This document shows positions 26,736 through 33,913 of a DNA stretch of 52,729 bases, in pieces; the stretch's first letter is position 1, and the number at the start of each line of letters is the position of its first letter. A program made the position numbers and the translations under genes. Source of the DNA: Deltaproteobacteria bacterium (GTDB taxonomy: Bacteria; Desulfobacterota; Desulfobaccia; Desulfobaccales; 0-14-0-80-60-11); NCBI GenBank assembly GCA_026388765.1, contig JAPLJC010000087.1, positions 1 through 52,729 on the forward strand, read 5' to 3'. The notes beneath the pieces are model-generated. The model did not search any database, was not told where the DNA came from, and saw nothing but the letters and a program-made list of their open reading frames with translations.

Positions 26736-26973
26736 TTTCGAGTTTTTAGAGGGTCTTGCGAAAAGCCGTTTTGTCATCCTGAGCGAAGCGAAGGACTTAA
26801 GAGTCTGGTGTCACAGGCTTTCTAGCCTGTGCCGGATTTCGCACAGCCTGGAAAGGCTGTGCCACCAAAAGACTAGATTCTTCGGTCTTCGCTTCCTCAG
26901 AATGACAGCCAGGAAAAATTTTGCAAGAGGCTATTTAGTTTTGAGTTTTTTTTGGGCGGCTCGCCGGCCGCCC
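26736..26973. repeat. Composite MITE-like palindrome with nested hairpins
   Basis: Outer arms of about 45 bp (26751-26795 and 26884-26931), each containing TGTCAT(C/T)CTGAG and CTTGC, are imperfect inverted repeats. Inside them are two GCACAGGCT-type hairpins (26812-26830 and 26841-26862). A GAGTTTT heptamer tract lies on both sides, and GGGCGGC-tcgccg-GCCGCCC closes the region at 26954-26973. No gene is present. Confidence 0.7.
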
Positions 26974-27031
26974 TGACCTAGTGCGATTGACACCGACCAC
27001 CTTTTAGGTTAGCAATAAGCAGGGGTGTGCT

Positions 27032-27244
27032 ATGGACGAAGCCGCGCTCATCAGGCAGTTGAAGCAAAAGGTGGAAGAGGAACTGCGCCAGCGGGAGTTG
27101 GCTCTCCTGGAGTTTTGGCTGCAGGAGTTGAAAACTATGGATGCCAAACGCCACAAGGAACTGGCGGCCCTGCAAACGGACTTGAGAAATTTCCTCAGCC
27201 GGATGGAGACTCGGTTGCGCACCCTCAAAGGAAGCCCCAAATAA
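27032..27244 (+). CDS. Small coiled-coil protein, unknown function
   Basis: 70 residues, almost entirely helical and highly charged (QLKQKVEEELRQRELALLEF, KRHKELAALQTDLRNFL), with heptad-like spacing of Leu/Ala. No Cys, no signal and no membrane segment. It ends one base before the queD start region, so the two are probably co-transcribed. I do not recognise a family. Confidence 0.65.
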   Translation: MDEAALIRQLKQKVEEELRQRELALLEFWLQELKTMDAKRHKELAALQTDLRNFLSRMETRLRTLKGSPK

Positions 27245-27245
27245 G

Positions 27246-27617
27246 ATGTATGAATTAAAAATCATTACCCAGTTTGCCGCAGCCCACCGCCTGGAAAACT
27301 TTTACGGCAAATGTGAGGCCCTGCACGGCCACAACTGGAAGGTGGAGGTCTTTCTGGCGGGAGAGCGACTGGATAAGGCCGGCCTGCTCATGGATTTCGG
27401 CCAAATCAAGGCCAGGACCAACGCCCTGCTGGAGGAAATCGACCATAAGTATTTGAATGAACTGGAGGCCTTCCGGGAGCAGAATCCTTCCTCGGAAAAC
27501 CTGGCCCGTTATCTGTTCGAGCGTCTGGCGGCCGCTTTGAACCATGAAGGCGTCCGGGTTTGCCGGGTCAACGTCTGGGAATCGGACAGCTCCTGCGCCT
27601 CGTATTACGGGGATTGA
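27246..27617 (+). CDS. queD: 6-carboxy-5,6,7,8-tetrahydropterin synthase (QueD)
   Basis: Zinc enzyme of the 6-pyruvoyl-tetrahydropterin synthase fold that makes 6-carboxytetrahydropterin, an early step of 7-deazaguanine (preQ0/queuosine) synthesis. 123 residues. The zinc ligands are in AAAHRL and ALHGHNW, with the catalytic Cys in YGKCEALHGH; LLMDFGQIK and IDHKYLN are the family blocks. The C-terminal Glu lies in VNVWESDS. QueE and QueC proper are not nearby; a QueC-like QatC is 4 kb downstream on the other strand, which could draw on the same pathway. Confidence 0.95.
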   Translation: MYELKIITQFAAAHRLENFYGKCEALHGHNWKVEVFLAGERLDKAGLLMDFGQIKARTNALLEEIDHKYLNELEAFREQNPSSENLARYLFERLAAALNHEGVRVCRVNVWESDSSCASYYGD

Positions 27618-27743
27618 AGCGGGCCCCGGCCGCCGGACTCTCCTGGGGCCAGACGGTCCCGGTCCGGCGGCTTGATCTGGCTGGGGCCGCAGCCAGCTTC
27701 ATCAGGCTGCGGTCACAGGAGCAGACCTCAGCCAAAAGAAACC

Positions 27744-28685
27744 CTAATCCAGCAAATTATTCAAAATGTTTCCAATAGGGTAGCTGTAGAGTTCTTCAAG
27801 TCCGGTGACGGCTCCTAGGGCATCCGTCATTGTTCCCACTAGAGTTTTCTGATCATTCATGGCGATGAGGTTGAAGGAATCAGCGTTGGGAGGCGGAGTG
27901 ATGTCGAGGTTTCTGCTGGGAGCCATGACAAACCAATGAGGGGGGGTTAAGTTGAAGTCTAAATAAGCTCCCACCGCATACCCATTCCCATTAACCCCAA
28001 ATAATTGAGTGCTGCCACCGGTGGCCAGAGGGTGGTCAAAGGTGGTGAATCCTGCGGTTTTGATGTTATATAAGTAGCCATGTGTGACGCCATTGCCATC
28101 CGTATAATATCCGCACGCCAGGTTAAGGTTAGTATCTACACTTATACCTCTAGCCTCTGAACTCGTCGTGCCAGTGGGTACTTTTATGATGGTCCAGGTA
28201 GCAGTAGTTGAATTATATACAGCACTATGAGTGACGCCGGAACCAATGAAAGTCGCCGCCGCCTGGCCAGTATTACTCAGACCGAAGAGCTGCGTTGAAG
28301 TCGCCCCGGGAAAATCATGTGTGCCGAATACGCCACCTATTTCTATAAAGCCATGCGTCCCACCAACGGAATCGGTGTAAAAACCCGAAATATTTCCGGC
28401 ATCATTAACGCCCTGGAGAAACGTCCCTGTAGCTCCGGGGAAGTTAACCATGGTGATAGCGCCATTAGGATCTATCACCAAACCCTGCGCGGTGGCGCCA
28501 AAGAAAGCCGTTCCTACCATTGTCCCCATATTATTGATGCTGTTAATGTGCGTTTCAGTTGCGCCGGGCACACTAATGGGTGGTTTAGGTCTCCATTGAG
28601 CATAGACCGGACCGGCGCACAGAACTATAAGGGCGCTCAGGGCCAGGCCGAAAGAGCAACTGCGCCTGAAGGTCAAATTGTTCAT
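27744..28685 (-). CDS. Secreted HAF-type repeat protein
   Basis: 313 residues with a signal peptide (SFGLALSALIVLCAGPVYAQ). The rest is made of about six copies of the HAF-type extracellular repeat, visible as INSINNMGTMVGTAFF, FLQGVNDAGNISGFYTD, QLFGLSNTGQAAATFIG and QLFGVNGNGYAVGAYLD, each followed by a short strand such as FPGATGT. It is probably a beta-propeller exported to the surface. G+C is lower than neighbours, as for several secreted proteins here. Function unknown. No sorting or membrane anchor is seen. Confidence 0.8.
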   Translation of the reverse strand: MNNLTFRRSCSFGLALSALIVLCAGPVYAQWRPKPPISVPGATETHINSINNMGTMVGTAFFGATAQGLVIDPNGAITMVNFPGATGTFLQGVNDAGNISGFYTDSVGGTHGFIEIGGVFGTHDFPGATSTQLFGLSNTGQAAATFIGSGVTHSAVYNSTTATWTIIKVPTGTTSSEARGISVDTNLNLACGYYTDGNGVTHGYLYNIKTAGFTTFDHPLATGGSTQLFGVNGNGYAVGAYLDFNLTPPHWFVMAPSRNLDITPPPNADSFNLIAMNDQKTLVGTMTDALGAVTGLEELYSYPIGNILNNLLD

Positions 28686-28976
28686 TTTTCTGTCCTCTTT
28701 CCTGGTATGGGTCTGGCGCGACCTAAATTAGGATGCCATGGATGTCTAATGCAGTTTACGACATTTTAAAGAACTCTTCCTAAAGTTTCCATAGGCATAA
28801 GTACCTAATTTATTGATATGCAAAAGCTCCTAATTCGGTGGATAAAGTAAAGGCGGAAGGCGCCCTGACGGAGCCGTAATCAGGCGGATTTCTTTTCTTC
28901 ACTTATGCCTAGTTTTTTTGTATGATGCGAAGGGAAGACTGACGAGCAGCGGCTGGCTGATCAGCCTCGGGGGGCC
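28686..28976. other. Divergent intergenic region, no gene
   Basis: 291 bp between the HAF-repeat gene and the K+ channel gene. AT-rich in the middle (28775-28860). It has a small imperfect hairpin around CGCCCTGACGG/GTAATCAGGCGG (28860-28887). I compared it by eye with common riboswitch cores and recognised none. Confidence 0.45.
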
Positions 28977-30143
28977 GTGGTCAAAGAATATCTTACTAAC
29001 TTAATCCGGACCCTGCACCGGGAAAGGGTCTTTGCCCTGATCCTGGCGGTTGTCAGCCTCATTTTCCTGGGAGCCGTAGGCTTCGCCCTCACCGAGCCGG
29101 CCGAGGGAGTCTGGCTGGAGCGCTTTGGCCGGGGGGCCTGGTGGGCCCTGGTCACCCTAACCACCGTCGGCTACGGGGATGTGGTCCCAATTACTACGCT
29201 GGGACGGCTGGTGGCAGCCGGCATCATCCTGGGCGGGGTTCTGAGCCTCTCCCTGATCACGGCCACCGTGGCTTCGGTCTTCATCGAACGCAAGTTTCGC
29301 CAGGAGCGAGGGTTGGAACCGGTTAAAATCACCCAGCACATCCTGCTTTTGGGCTGGAATGAAGAAGGGGAAGCCTTGTTGGACCAGCTGCTCAAGCGGC
29401 TCCCCCCAGACATTCCCCTGGTCCTGGTCAATAATCAGCCCCAGGAACGGATGGAGGCCTTACAAAACCTTTACCCCGCCAACCCGCCCATTTTTCTGCG
29501 GGGAGATTATTCCCGGGAAGAGATTCTCCTGAAGGCCAATGTGCTTCAGGCCTTTAAAGCCATCATTCTGGCCGAGCGGCAATCGGAGGAGACCGCGGCC
29601 CAGGTGGATCAACGCACCCTGTTCACCGCCCTCACCCTCAAGGGCCTGCATCCCAAGATCCGCATCCTGGCGGAACTGCTGCGCTCGGAAAACCGCACTT
29701 ATTTGGAGCGGGCCGGGGCCGAAGATATCCTCATCCGCGGCCAATACGACAGCTCCCTGTTGGCCGGGGCCATTGCCTCTCCCGGCATCTTCCGCGTCCT
29801 GGTCACCCTCTTGGCGGCGGAGGGCCAGAACCTTTGGGCCGTGGGAATCCCCAGCCGCTTCCATGGCCGTCCCCTGAGCGAACTGGCCGACCACTTGCGG
29901 AACCATCATCAGAGCCTGCTCATCGCCATTTATACCGAGGCCCAGGCCCTGAGCCTGGAGGACCTGCTGGACGAGGAGCCGTCGGCCATTGACGACTTCA
30001 TCCGGCGCAAATTCGCCGAGACCAAGATTACCCATCTTCTGGGCCGCACTAAAGTGGAATACCAGGTCAATCCTCCCGGCAGCACGATTCTGGCTCCCCG
30101 TCAAGTCGCCGTGGTCATCGCCCCCCAGAGGCCGGAGCTGTGA
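28977..30143 (+). CDS. Potassium channel with RCK (TrkA-N/C) domain
   Basis: 388 residues from GTG 28977. It has two transmembrane helices (VFALILAVVSLIFLGAVGF and LVAAGIILGGVLSLSLITA) flanking a pore helix and the K+ selectivity filter TTVGYGD. A cytoplasmic RCK domain begins near residue 115 (HILLLGWNEEGEALLDQL; NAD- or ligand-binding Rossmann fold) and a second lobe follows. The layout is like MthK/GsuK-type gated channels. Its stop codon overlaps the start of the cyclic-nucleotide-binding gene (GTGA), so a two-component channel is likely. Confidence 0.88.
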   Translation: MVKEYLTNLIRTLHRERVFALILAVVSLIFLGAVGFALTEPAEGVWLERFGRGAWWALVTLTTVGYGDVVPITTLGRLVAAGIILGGVLSLSLITATVASVFIERKFRQERGLEPVKITQHILLLGWNEEGEALLDQLLKRLPPDIPLVLVNNQPQERMEALQNLYPANPPIFLRGDYSREEILLKANVLQAFKAIILAERQSEETAAQVDQRTLFTALTLKGLHPKIRILAELLRSENRTYLERAGAEDILIRGQYDSSLLAGAIASPGIFRVLVTLLAAEGQNLWAVGIPSRFHGRPLSELADHLRNHHQSLLIAIYTEAQALSLEDLLDEEPSAIDDFIRRKFAETKITHLLGRTKVEYQVNPPGSTILAPRQVAVVIAPQRPEL

Positions 30144-30649
30144 AGAAAACTGACAAAGACGCGGCTTTTTTCCGAAAAATCTTTCTCTTCCAGACCCTGG
30201 AGGACCGGGAGATCGAGGAGGTCCTGGACCGCACTAGCCCCCGGGAATTCCCCGCCGGCAGTGAAATCATCCGGGAAGGTGAGCCTGGGGACTCCATGTA
30301 CATCATGATAAGCGGCGAAGTGGAGATCACCAAGCAGCTCACCCTGGTGCTGGACAAAGACACCCCCAAGGAACGGGTAATGATCCGGCTCAAGGCCGAC
30401 GACGGCGTCTATTTCGGCGAAATGAGCCTGCTGGAGCAAGATACCCGCTCGGCCACGGTCACCGCCTTAACCGACTGCCAGTTGCTGGAGCTCAATCACC
30501 AGGATTTCCTGGAGCTGATCCGACACCACCCCATCATGGGGGTGAAACTCCTGTTGCACCTGGCCCAGCTCCTGTCCCGGCATCTGCGCAAGACTAACCA
30601 GGACGTGGTGAAACTCACCACCGCCCTGGCCATCTCCCTGGGGGGCTAA
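30140..30649 (+). CDS. Stand-alone cyclic-nucleotide-binding domain protein
   Basis: 169 residues, a single cNMP-binding beta-roll (IIREGEPGDSMYIMISGEVE) with the phosphate-binding cassette FGEMSLLEQDTRSATV, where the Glu and the Arg-Ser-Ala contact the nucleotide. C-terminal helices follow, but there is no helix-turn-helix domain, so it is not a CRP-type transcription factor. A 10-residue insertion (LVLDKDTPKE) lies inside the roll. Translation starts at a GTG overlapping the channel stop codon. It may be a detachable ligand sensor for that channel (inference). Confidence 0.82.
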   Translation: MKKTDKDAAFFRKIFLFQTLEDREIEEVLDRTSPREFPAGSEIIREGEPGDSMYIMISGEVEITKQLTLVLDKDTPKERVMIRLKADDGVYFGEMSLLEQDTRSATVTALTDCQLLELNHQDFLELIRHHPIMGVKLLLHLAQLLSRHLRKTNQDVVKLTTALAISLGG

Positions 30650-30654
30650 AGGCA

Positions 30655-30690
30655 GTTTTGAGTTTTTAGTTTCGAGTTTCGAGTTGAAAA
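30655..30690. repeat. Heptanucleotide array (GAGTTTT/GAGTTTC units)
   Basis: Units gagtttt, tagtttc, gagtttc, gagttga begin just after the cNMP gene stop codon. Same family as the arrays at 3439 (opposite orientation), 41689 and 51084. Confidence 0.75.
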
Positions 30691-30730
30691 ATCGATGCCG
30701 TGAATGGCCATCGCGGTGATGCACCTGTAG

Positions 30731-30810
30731 GGGCGGTTCTCGAACCGCCCTTGAAGGTTATTGGTGGCACCGGCTTCCAGCCGGTGCGGCACAGGCTGGA
30801 AAGCCTGTGC
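30731..30810. repeat. Three consecutive hairpins upstream of yedF
   Basis: GGGCGGTTC-tc-GAACCGCCC (30731-30750), GCACCGGC-ttcca-GCCGGTGC (30767-30787) and GCACAGGCT-ggaa-AGCCTGTGC (30789-30810), each with the edges GTAGG, GGTGG or GCTACC typical of the local hairpin families. Confidence 0.75.
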
Positions 30811-30838
30811 TACCGGATAATTGCTGAAGGAGCACATT

Positions 30839-31435
30839 ATGTCAAAAATCCTCGACCTCTCCGGCCTGGCCTGCCCCCTGCCGGTGATTCACACCAAGGA
30901 GGCCCTGGAAGGCGGGGAATCCCAGGAATTCGTCGTGGTGGTGGACAACGACGCCGCCCGGGACAACGTCAGCCGCTTCGCCCAGAGCCGGGGCTGCACC
31001 GTGGCTGTGGCCCAGGCGGGCAAATGCTTCCACCTCACCATCACGCCGCCCGCCGGCCAGACCGCCGGCGCCTGCGTCTTCCCCGAAGCCGCCCCGGCGC
31101 CCCAGACCTCGGTGATAGTCTTCGCCTCGGACCATATGGGCGAAGGCGACCCGGAACTGGGAGCCATCCTGATGCGGGCCTTCTGCCAGACCGTTGTGCA
31201 GCTGCCGGCGCCCCAGAAGCTGCTCTTTTACAACCGGGGCGTCTTCCTGACCTTAAACGATTCCCCGGTGCTCAGCGAACTCAAGGGCCTGGAAGAGATG
31301 GGGGTCGGGCTTTTGGTGTGCGGCACCTGCCTCGATTTCTATAAGGTTCGGGACCGCCTGGCCGCGGGCCAGGTCTCCAATATGTTTTCCATCCTGGAAG
31401 CCCAGATGCAGGCGGGGCGGATTATCAGGCCCTAA
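30839..31435 (+). CDS. yedF: Selenium metabolism protein YedF (TusA + DsrE-like)
   Basis: 198 residues from ATG 30839, preceded by AAGGAGC. Residues 1-70 are a TusA/SirA-like sulfurtransferase domain with the CPxP-type motif LACPLPV. Residues 90-195 are a DsrE/F-like domain ending VCGTCLDFYKV. This fusion is a known genomic marker of selenium use, often beside selA or selD, and is thought to handle a reactive selenium or sulfur carrier. That fits the three selenocysteine codons in the hydrogenase operon of the same window. selA, selB, selC and selD themselves are not here. Confidence 0.88.
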   Translation: MSKILDLSGLACPLPVIHTKEALEGGESQEFVVVVDNDAARDNVSRFAQSRGCTVAVAQAGKCFHLTITPPAGQTAGACVFPEAAPAPQTSVIVFASDHMGEGDPELGAILMRAFCQTVVQLPAPQKLLFYNRGVFLTLNDSPVLSELKGLEEMGVGLLVCGTCLDFYKVRDRLAAGQVSNMFSILEAQMQAGRIIRP

Positions 31436-31438
31436 AAA

Positions 31439-31465
31439 GTAAGCAGTGAGCGGTGAGCAGTAAAG
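31439..31465. repeat. Heptanucleotide array (GCAGTGA units)
   Basis: Units gtaagca, gtgagcg, gtgagca, gtaaagt immediately follow yedF. A GGGCGGC/GCCGCC hairpin lies at about 31483-31502 before the convergent qatC end. Confidence 0.65.
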
Positions 31466-31605
31466 TCAATCCAGGCAAGGTCTAGGGCGGCCTATGGCCG
31501 CCGTTTGCCGGCTGGATGGACTAATGCCCTAACACCCCTTTGGATAGTATGTTCCTGTCGACATTGCGGTTTACCTAAATTTGCAGAGAACGATTCTGCT
31601 GCTGA

Positions 31606-32928
31606 TTACCAACCCAAATAAGCCTTAACCCACTCCGGCGCCTTATCCCTGAAAAACTCACCGATCTCCTGAAAGCCCTGGGCCAGGACGGCCCGGGCCG
31701 GGGCGCTCCGGGCCGCCACTGCGGCCGGGGTGTCGCCCAGCCAGAGGCGGGCTTGGATTTCCTGCGGGGATTTCTCCCAGGTCTTGAGGGCCAGCAACAG
31801 GGCTCTGAGGTCCCGGCCCCGGGTACGATGTCGCAGGGTTTCCGGGACCGCCAGCGCATCCAGCAGGTAGTCGCCGCCGTCATCCCAGCCCAGGCGGTGC
31901 AGGGCGGCCCGGCGCATCAGGCAGGGATAGCAGTAGCCGCAGGAACCGGCCGGCCGCCGATGCCAGCGGGACGCCACCGGCCGGGAGCAGGAGACCGTTT
32001 GGGGAAACAACTTTTTGAGCAACTCCGGGTTACGGCACTGAAGCAGCATCTCCCCTTTGGTCTGATTCTGGTAAGGATTATCCAGAGGCTGGTTCAAGCC
32101 GGCCCGGCGCCACAGGGAGTTGAGCTGCGCCAGGAAATGGGGGTGGGTGGTACGGGTGCTGTAGGCCCCCAGGCGGTTTAAAGTGAGGGGTGGATTGAGG
32201 CTGACCCAGCCGTTCTCCGGGACGATGAGGGGCGTGGTCTCGCCAAAGGCCGCGGCGGTGGCCGCCCCGAGGGCCAGGTAAAGCAGCGAGCGGCTCCGCA
32301 GGGTGAGCTCCGGCGCCTCGGGGAACTGCACCCTGATCCCCAGGTGGTGCACCCTATCGGGGCCGTAGTACGCCGTCAGGGCTGCGGCCAGACCCTGCTG
32401 GAGGGAGGCCAACTGCCCGAAATCGTAGTGACTCACCAGGACCAGACTTTGGCCGGCCTCCAGCCGGTCGATGGCCCCCACCAGGGAGTCCAGGCCCCCG
32501 GAAAAGAGCACTACCGCCCCGGGCCGCCAGGGGTGGGGCCAGGCGCCTTGGCAACCCAGGTCAATCCGGGCCGGGCGGAGCTTTAAATCCCAATCGTCTC
32601 CGGTGAGGAAGTTCAACAGGCGGGTTAAATCAGGCGCCAAAGGACGCCAGGCGTCCGGGGCGGGCAGGTGCAGAATGATCTCGCGGGTCCAGGCGTCCGC
32701 CGCCGCCCGCCGGTCCAGAAGCTTGTCCGCCGCCCAAATCCCCAGGGCCAGCAGGAGAAAGCCTTGGGCCGCCTCTCCCGGAGGCCCGGGGGAAGCCAGC
32801 AGCTGCGCTAAATCATGGTGCAGGGGGTAGCCGGCCACCCCCGGCTCATCCAGGTGCACCACCGCATCCATACCGGAGGGTGGACGGCGTTGGTCTCCAG
32901 GGGCCCGTAAAAACAGGTGAAACGCCAC
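31606..32928 (-). CDS. qatC: QatC-like protein (QueC-family PP-loop enzyme of Qat defence)
   Basis: 440 residues. Residues 1-130 form an N-terminal domain absent from housekeeping QueC. The PP-loop ATP site VVLFSGGLDSLVGAID is at 140-155, followed by LVLVSHYDFGQLASLQQGLA. The zinc-binding cysteines are in SCGYCYPCLMRR near residue 335, after NPYQNQTKGEMLL. This N-terminal extension plus QueC core is the form of QatC from the QatABCD antiphage system, not of 7-cyano-7-deazaguanine synthase itself (about 230 residues). It lies downstream of a QatB-like gene with two hairpin repeats between them. QatA (KAP-type ATPase) and QatD (TatD nuclease) are not adjacent. Confidence 0.82.
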   Translation of the reverse strand: MAFHLFLRAPGDQRRPPSGMDAVVHLDEPGVAGYPLHHDLAQLLASPGPPGEAAQGFLLLALGIWAADKLLDRRAAADAWTREIILHLPAPDAWRPLAPDLTRLLNFLTGDDWDLKLRPARIDLGCQGAWPHPWRPGAVVLFSGGLDSLVGAIDRLEAGQSLVLVSHYDFGQLASLQQGLAAALTAYYGPDRVHHLGIRVQFPEAPELTLRSRSLLYLALGAATAAAFGETTPLIVPENGWVSLNPPLTLNRLGAYSTRTTHPHFLAQLNSLWRRAGLNQPLDNPYQNQTKGEMLLQCRNPELLKKLFPQTVSCSRPVASRWHRRPAGSCGYCYPCLMRRAALHRLGWDDGGDYLLDALAVPETLRHRTRGRDLRALLLALKTWEKSPQEIQARLWLGDTPAAVAARSAPARAVLAQGFQEIGEFFRDKAPEWVKAYLGW

Positions 32929-32987
32929 GAGGTTACCTAATTATCCATGAATTGGAAGCGGAAATAATCCTTTCACCCCCACCCCAG

Positions 32988-33081
32988 CCCTCCCCCCGCA
33001 AGGGGGAGGGAGTTATTAATGGTCGTGGGAAAAAGATTACCTCCCCCTCACCCCAACCCTCTCCCCCATTGGGGGAGAGGG
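32988..33081. repeat. Two CCCTCACCCC-type hairpins between qatB and qatC
   Basis: CCCTCCCCC-cgcaa-GGGGGAGGG (32988-33010) and CCCTCTCCCCC-att-GGGGGAGAGGG (33057-33081), each preceded by CACCCCAGC or CACCCCAAC. Two copies of a palindromic intergenic repeat that is found in many genomes; here they separate two genes of one module. Confidence 0.75.
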
Positions 33082-33148
33082 GATAAAGAAGGAACTCCAA
33101 ATTCTGCACTCATTAATAAAGGAAGGAATTCAGATACAGTTTCAATTC

Positions 33149-33880
33149 TTAATAACTGGTAAAATCTGGGCTTCCTGGGGCGCTGCTTAACCGGGACAGC
33201 AGAGCTGCCATCGTGTCGGTGACCCAGGTCCAGCCCGGCAGGCCCAGCCACTCCGCCGGGGTGAGCGGCGCCGACGTCTGCGGCCGGCCAGTCTCCACGG
33301 CCAGGGCGATGCAAGCGGCAATCTCTTCTAAGCCTTGCCGCAGGGGAACAAATCCTGGCGCCGCCGCCTCCAGGGATTCTCCCAGGTCCAGGGTTAGCCG
33401 CAGATGGAAAGCGTTACTTAAAAACCGCTCCACCAGCCAGAGTGCCCCCGGGGTTGGGACGGACGGACCCGGCTCCCGCAGTTCGAGCAAGACCCCCACC
33501 AGGGCCGTATGGGCCACGGCCGGCTCCAGCCCGCCGCCGGCCACCTCCAGGGCGGCGCTGAGGGCCTGGGCCAAGGTTTCTGGCTCCCCGGCCAGTTCCT
33601 TGAGCCCCCAGGCGCCCAGAGCCGCCGGCCAACCCTCGGAATCGACCTGGCACCCAAAAGCCCCCAGATTCTGGGCCACCTTCCGGGTCAGGCGAAAGGC
33701 CGCCAAAGCCCCGGCGGGACCAGGCTTCCCTGCCTCCCCCAGGGCCGCCACATAGCGGGCCGCTACCTCCCGGGCCGCAACCGCAGCGGCGCTGCCAGGG
33801 GAGAGATACCGGGTCGCGGCTCCCTTGGCCAGCCGCCATAATCGTCCCGTCGGTCCCCGCCGGGCAGAAGAGGTTCCCAT
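33149..33880 (-). CDS. qatB: QatB-like protein of a reduced Qat module
   Basis: 243 residues, Ala/Leu-rich and helical, with no known enzymatic motif. The N terminus MGTSSARRGPTGRLWRLAKG is the recognisable part: QatB-type proteins start with MGTS and continue with a basic segment. The middle (EVAARYVAALGEAGK, FRLTRKVAQNLGAFG) and the C terminus (WLGLPGWTWVTDTMAALL) are helical. ATG 33880 has GGAG at good spacing. It is encoded just upstream of the QueC-like qatC on the same strand; that adjacency is the main reason for the call. Function in Qat is not established; it may be a protein substrate of QatC (see findings). Confidence 0.65.
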   Translation of the reverse strand: MGTSSARRGPTGRLWRLAKGAATRYLSPGSAAAVAAREVAARYVAALGEAGKPGPAGALAAFRLTRKVAQNLGAFGCQVDSEGWPAALGAWGLKELAGEPETLAQALSAALEVAGGGLEPAVAHTALVGVLLELREPGPSVPTPGALWLVERFLSNAFHLRLTLDLGESLEAAAPGFVPLRQGLEEIAACIALAVETGRPQTSAPLTPAEWLGLPGWTWVTDTMAALLSRLSSAPGSPDFTSY

Positions 33881-33913
33881 AACTCACTCCAATCAAGCTT
33901 TGGTTGGGGGGTG

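Noticed and set aside
26713-26976. 87-codon open frame across the composite palindrome
   Set aside because: It runs entirely through repeat sequence; the peptide only reflects the repeat.
27560-27778. 72-codon open frame overlapping the queD 3' end
   Set aside because: Shadow of queD continued into non-coding DNA, with no motif.
31606-32928. Housekeeping QueC (7-cyano-7-deazaguanine synthase)
   Set aside because: The protein is about twice the QueC length, with an extra N-terminal domain, and is paired with a QatB-like gene.
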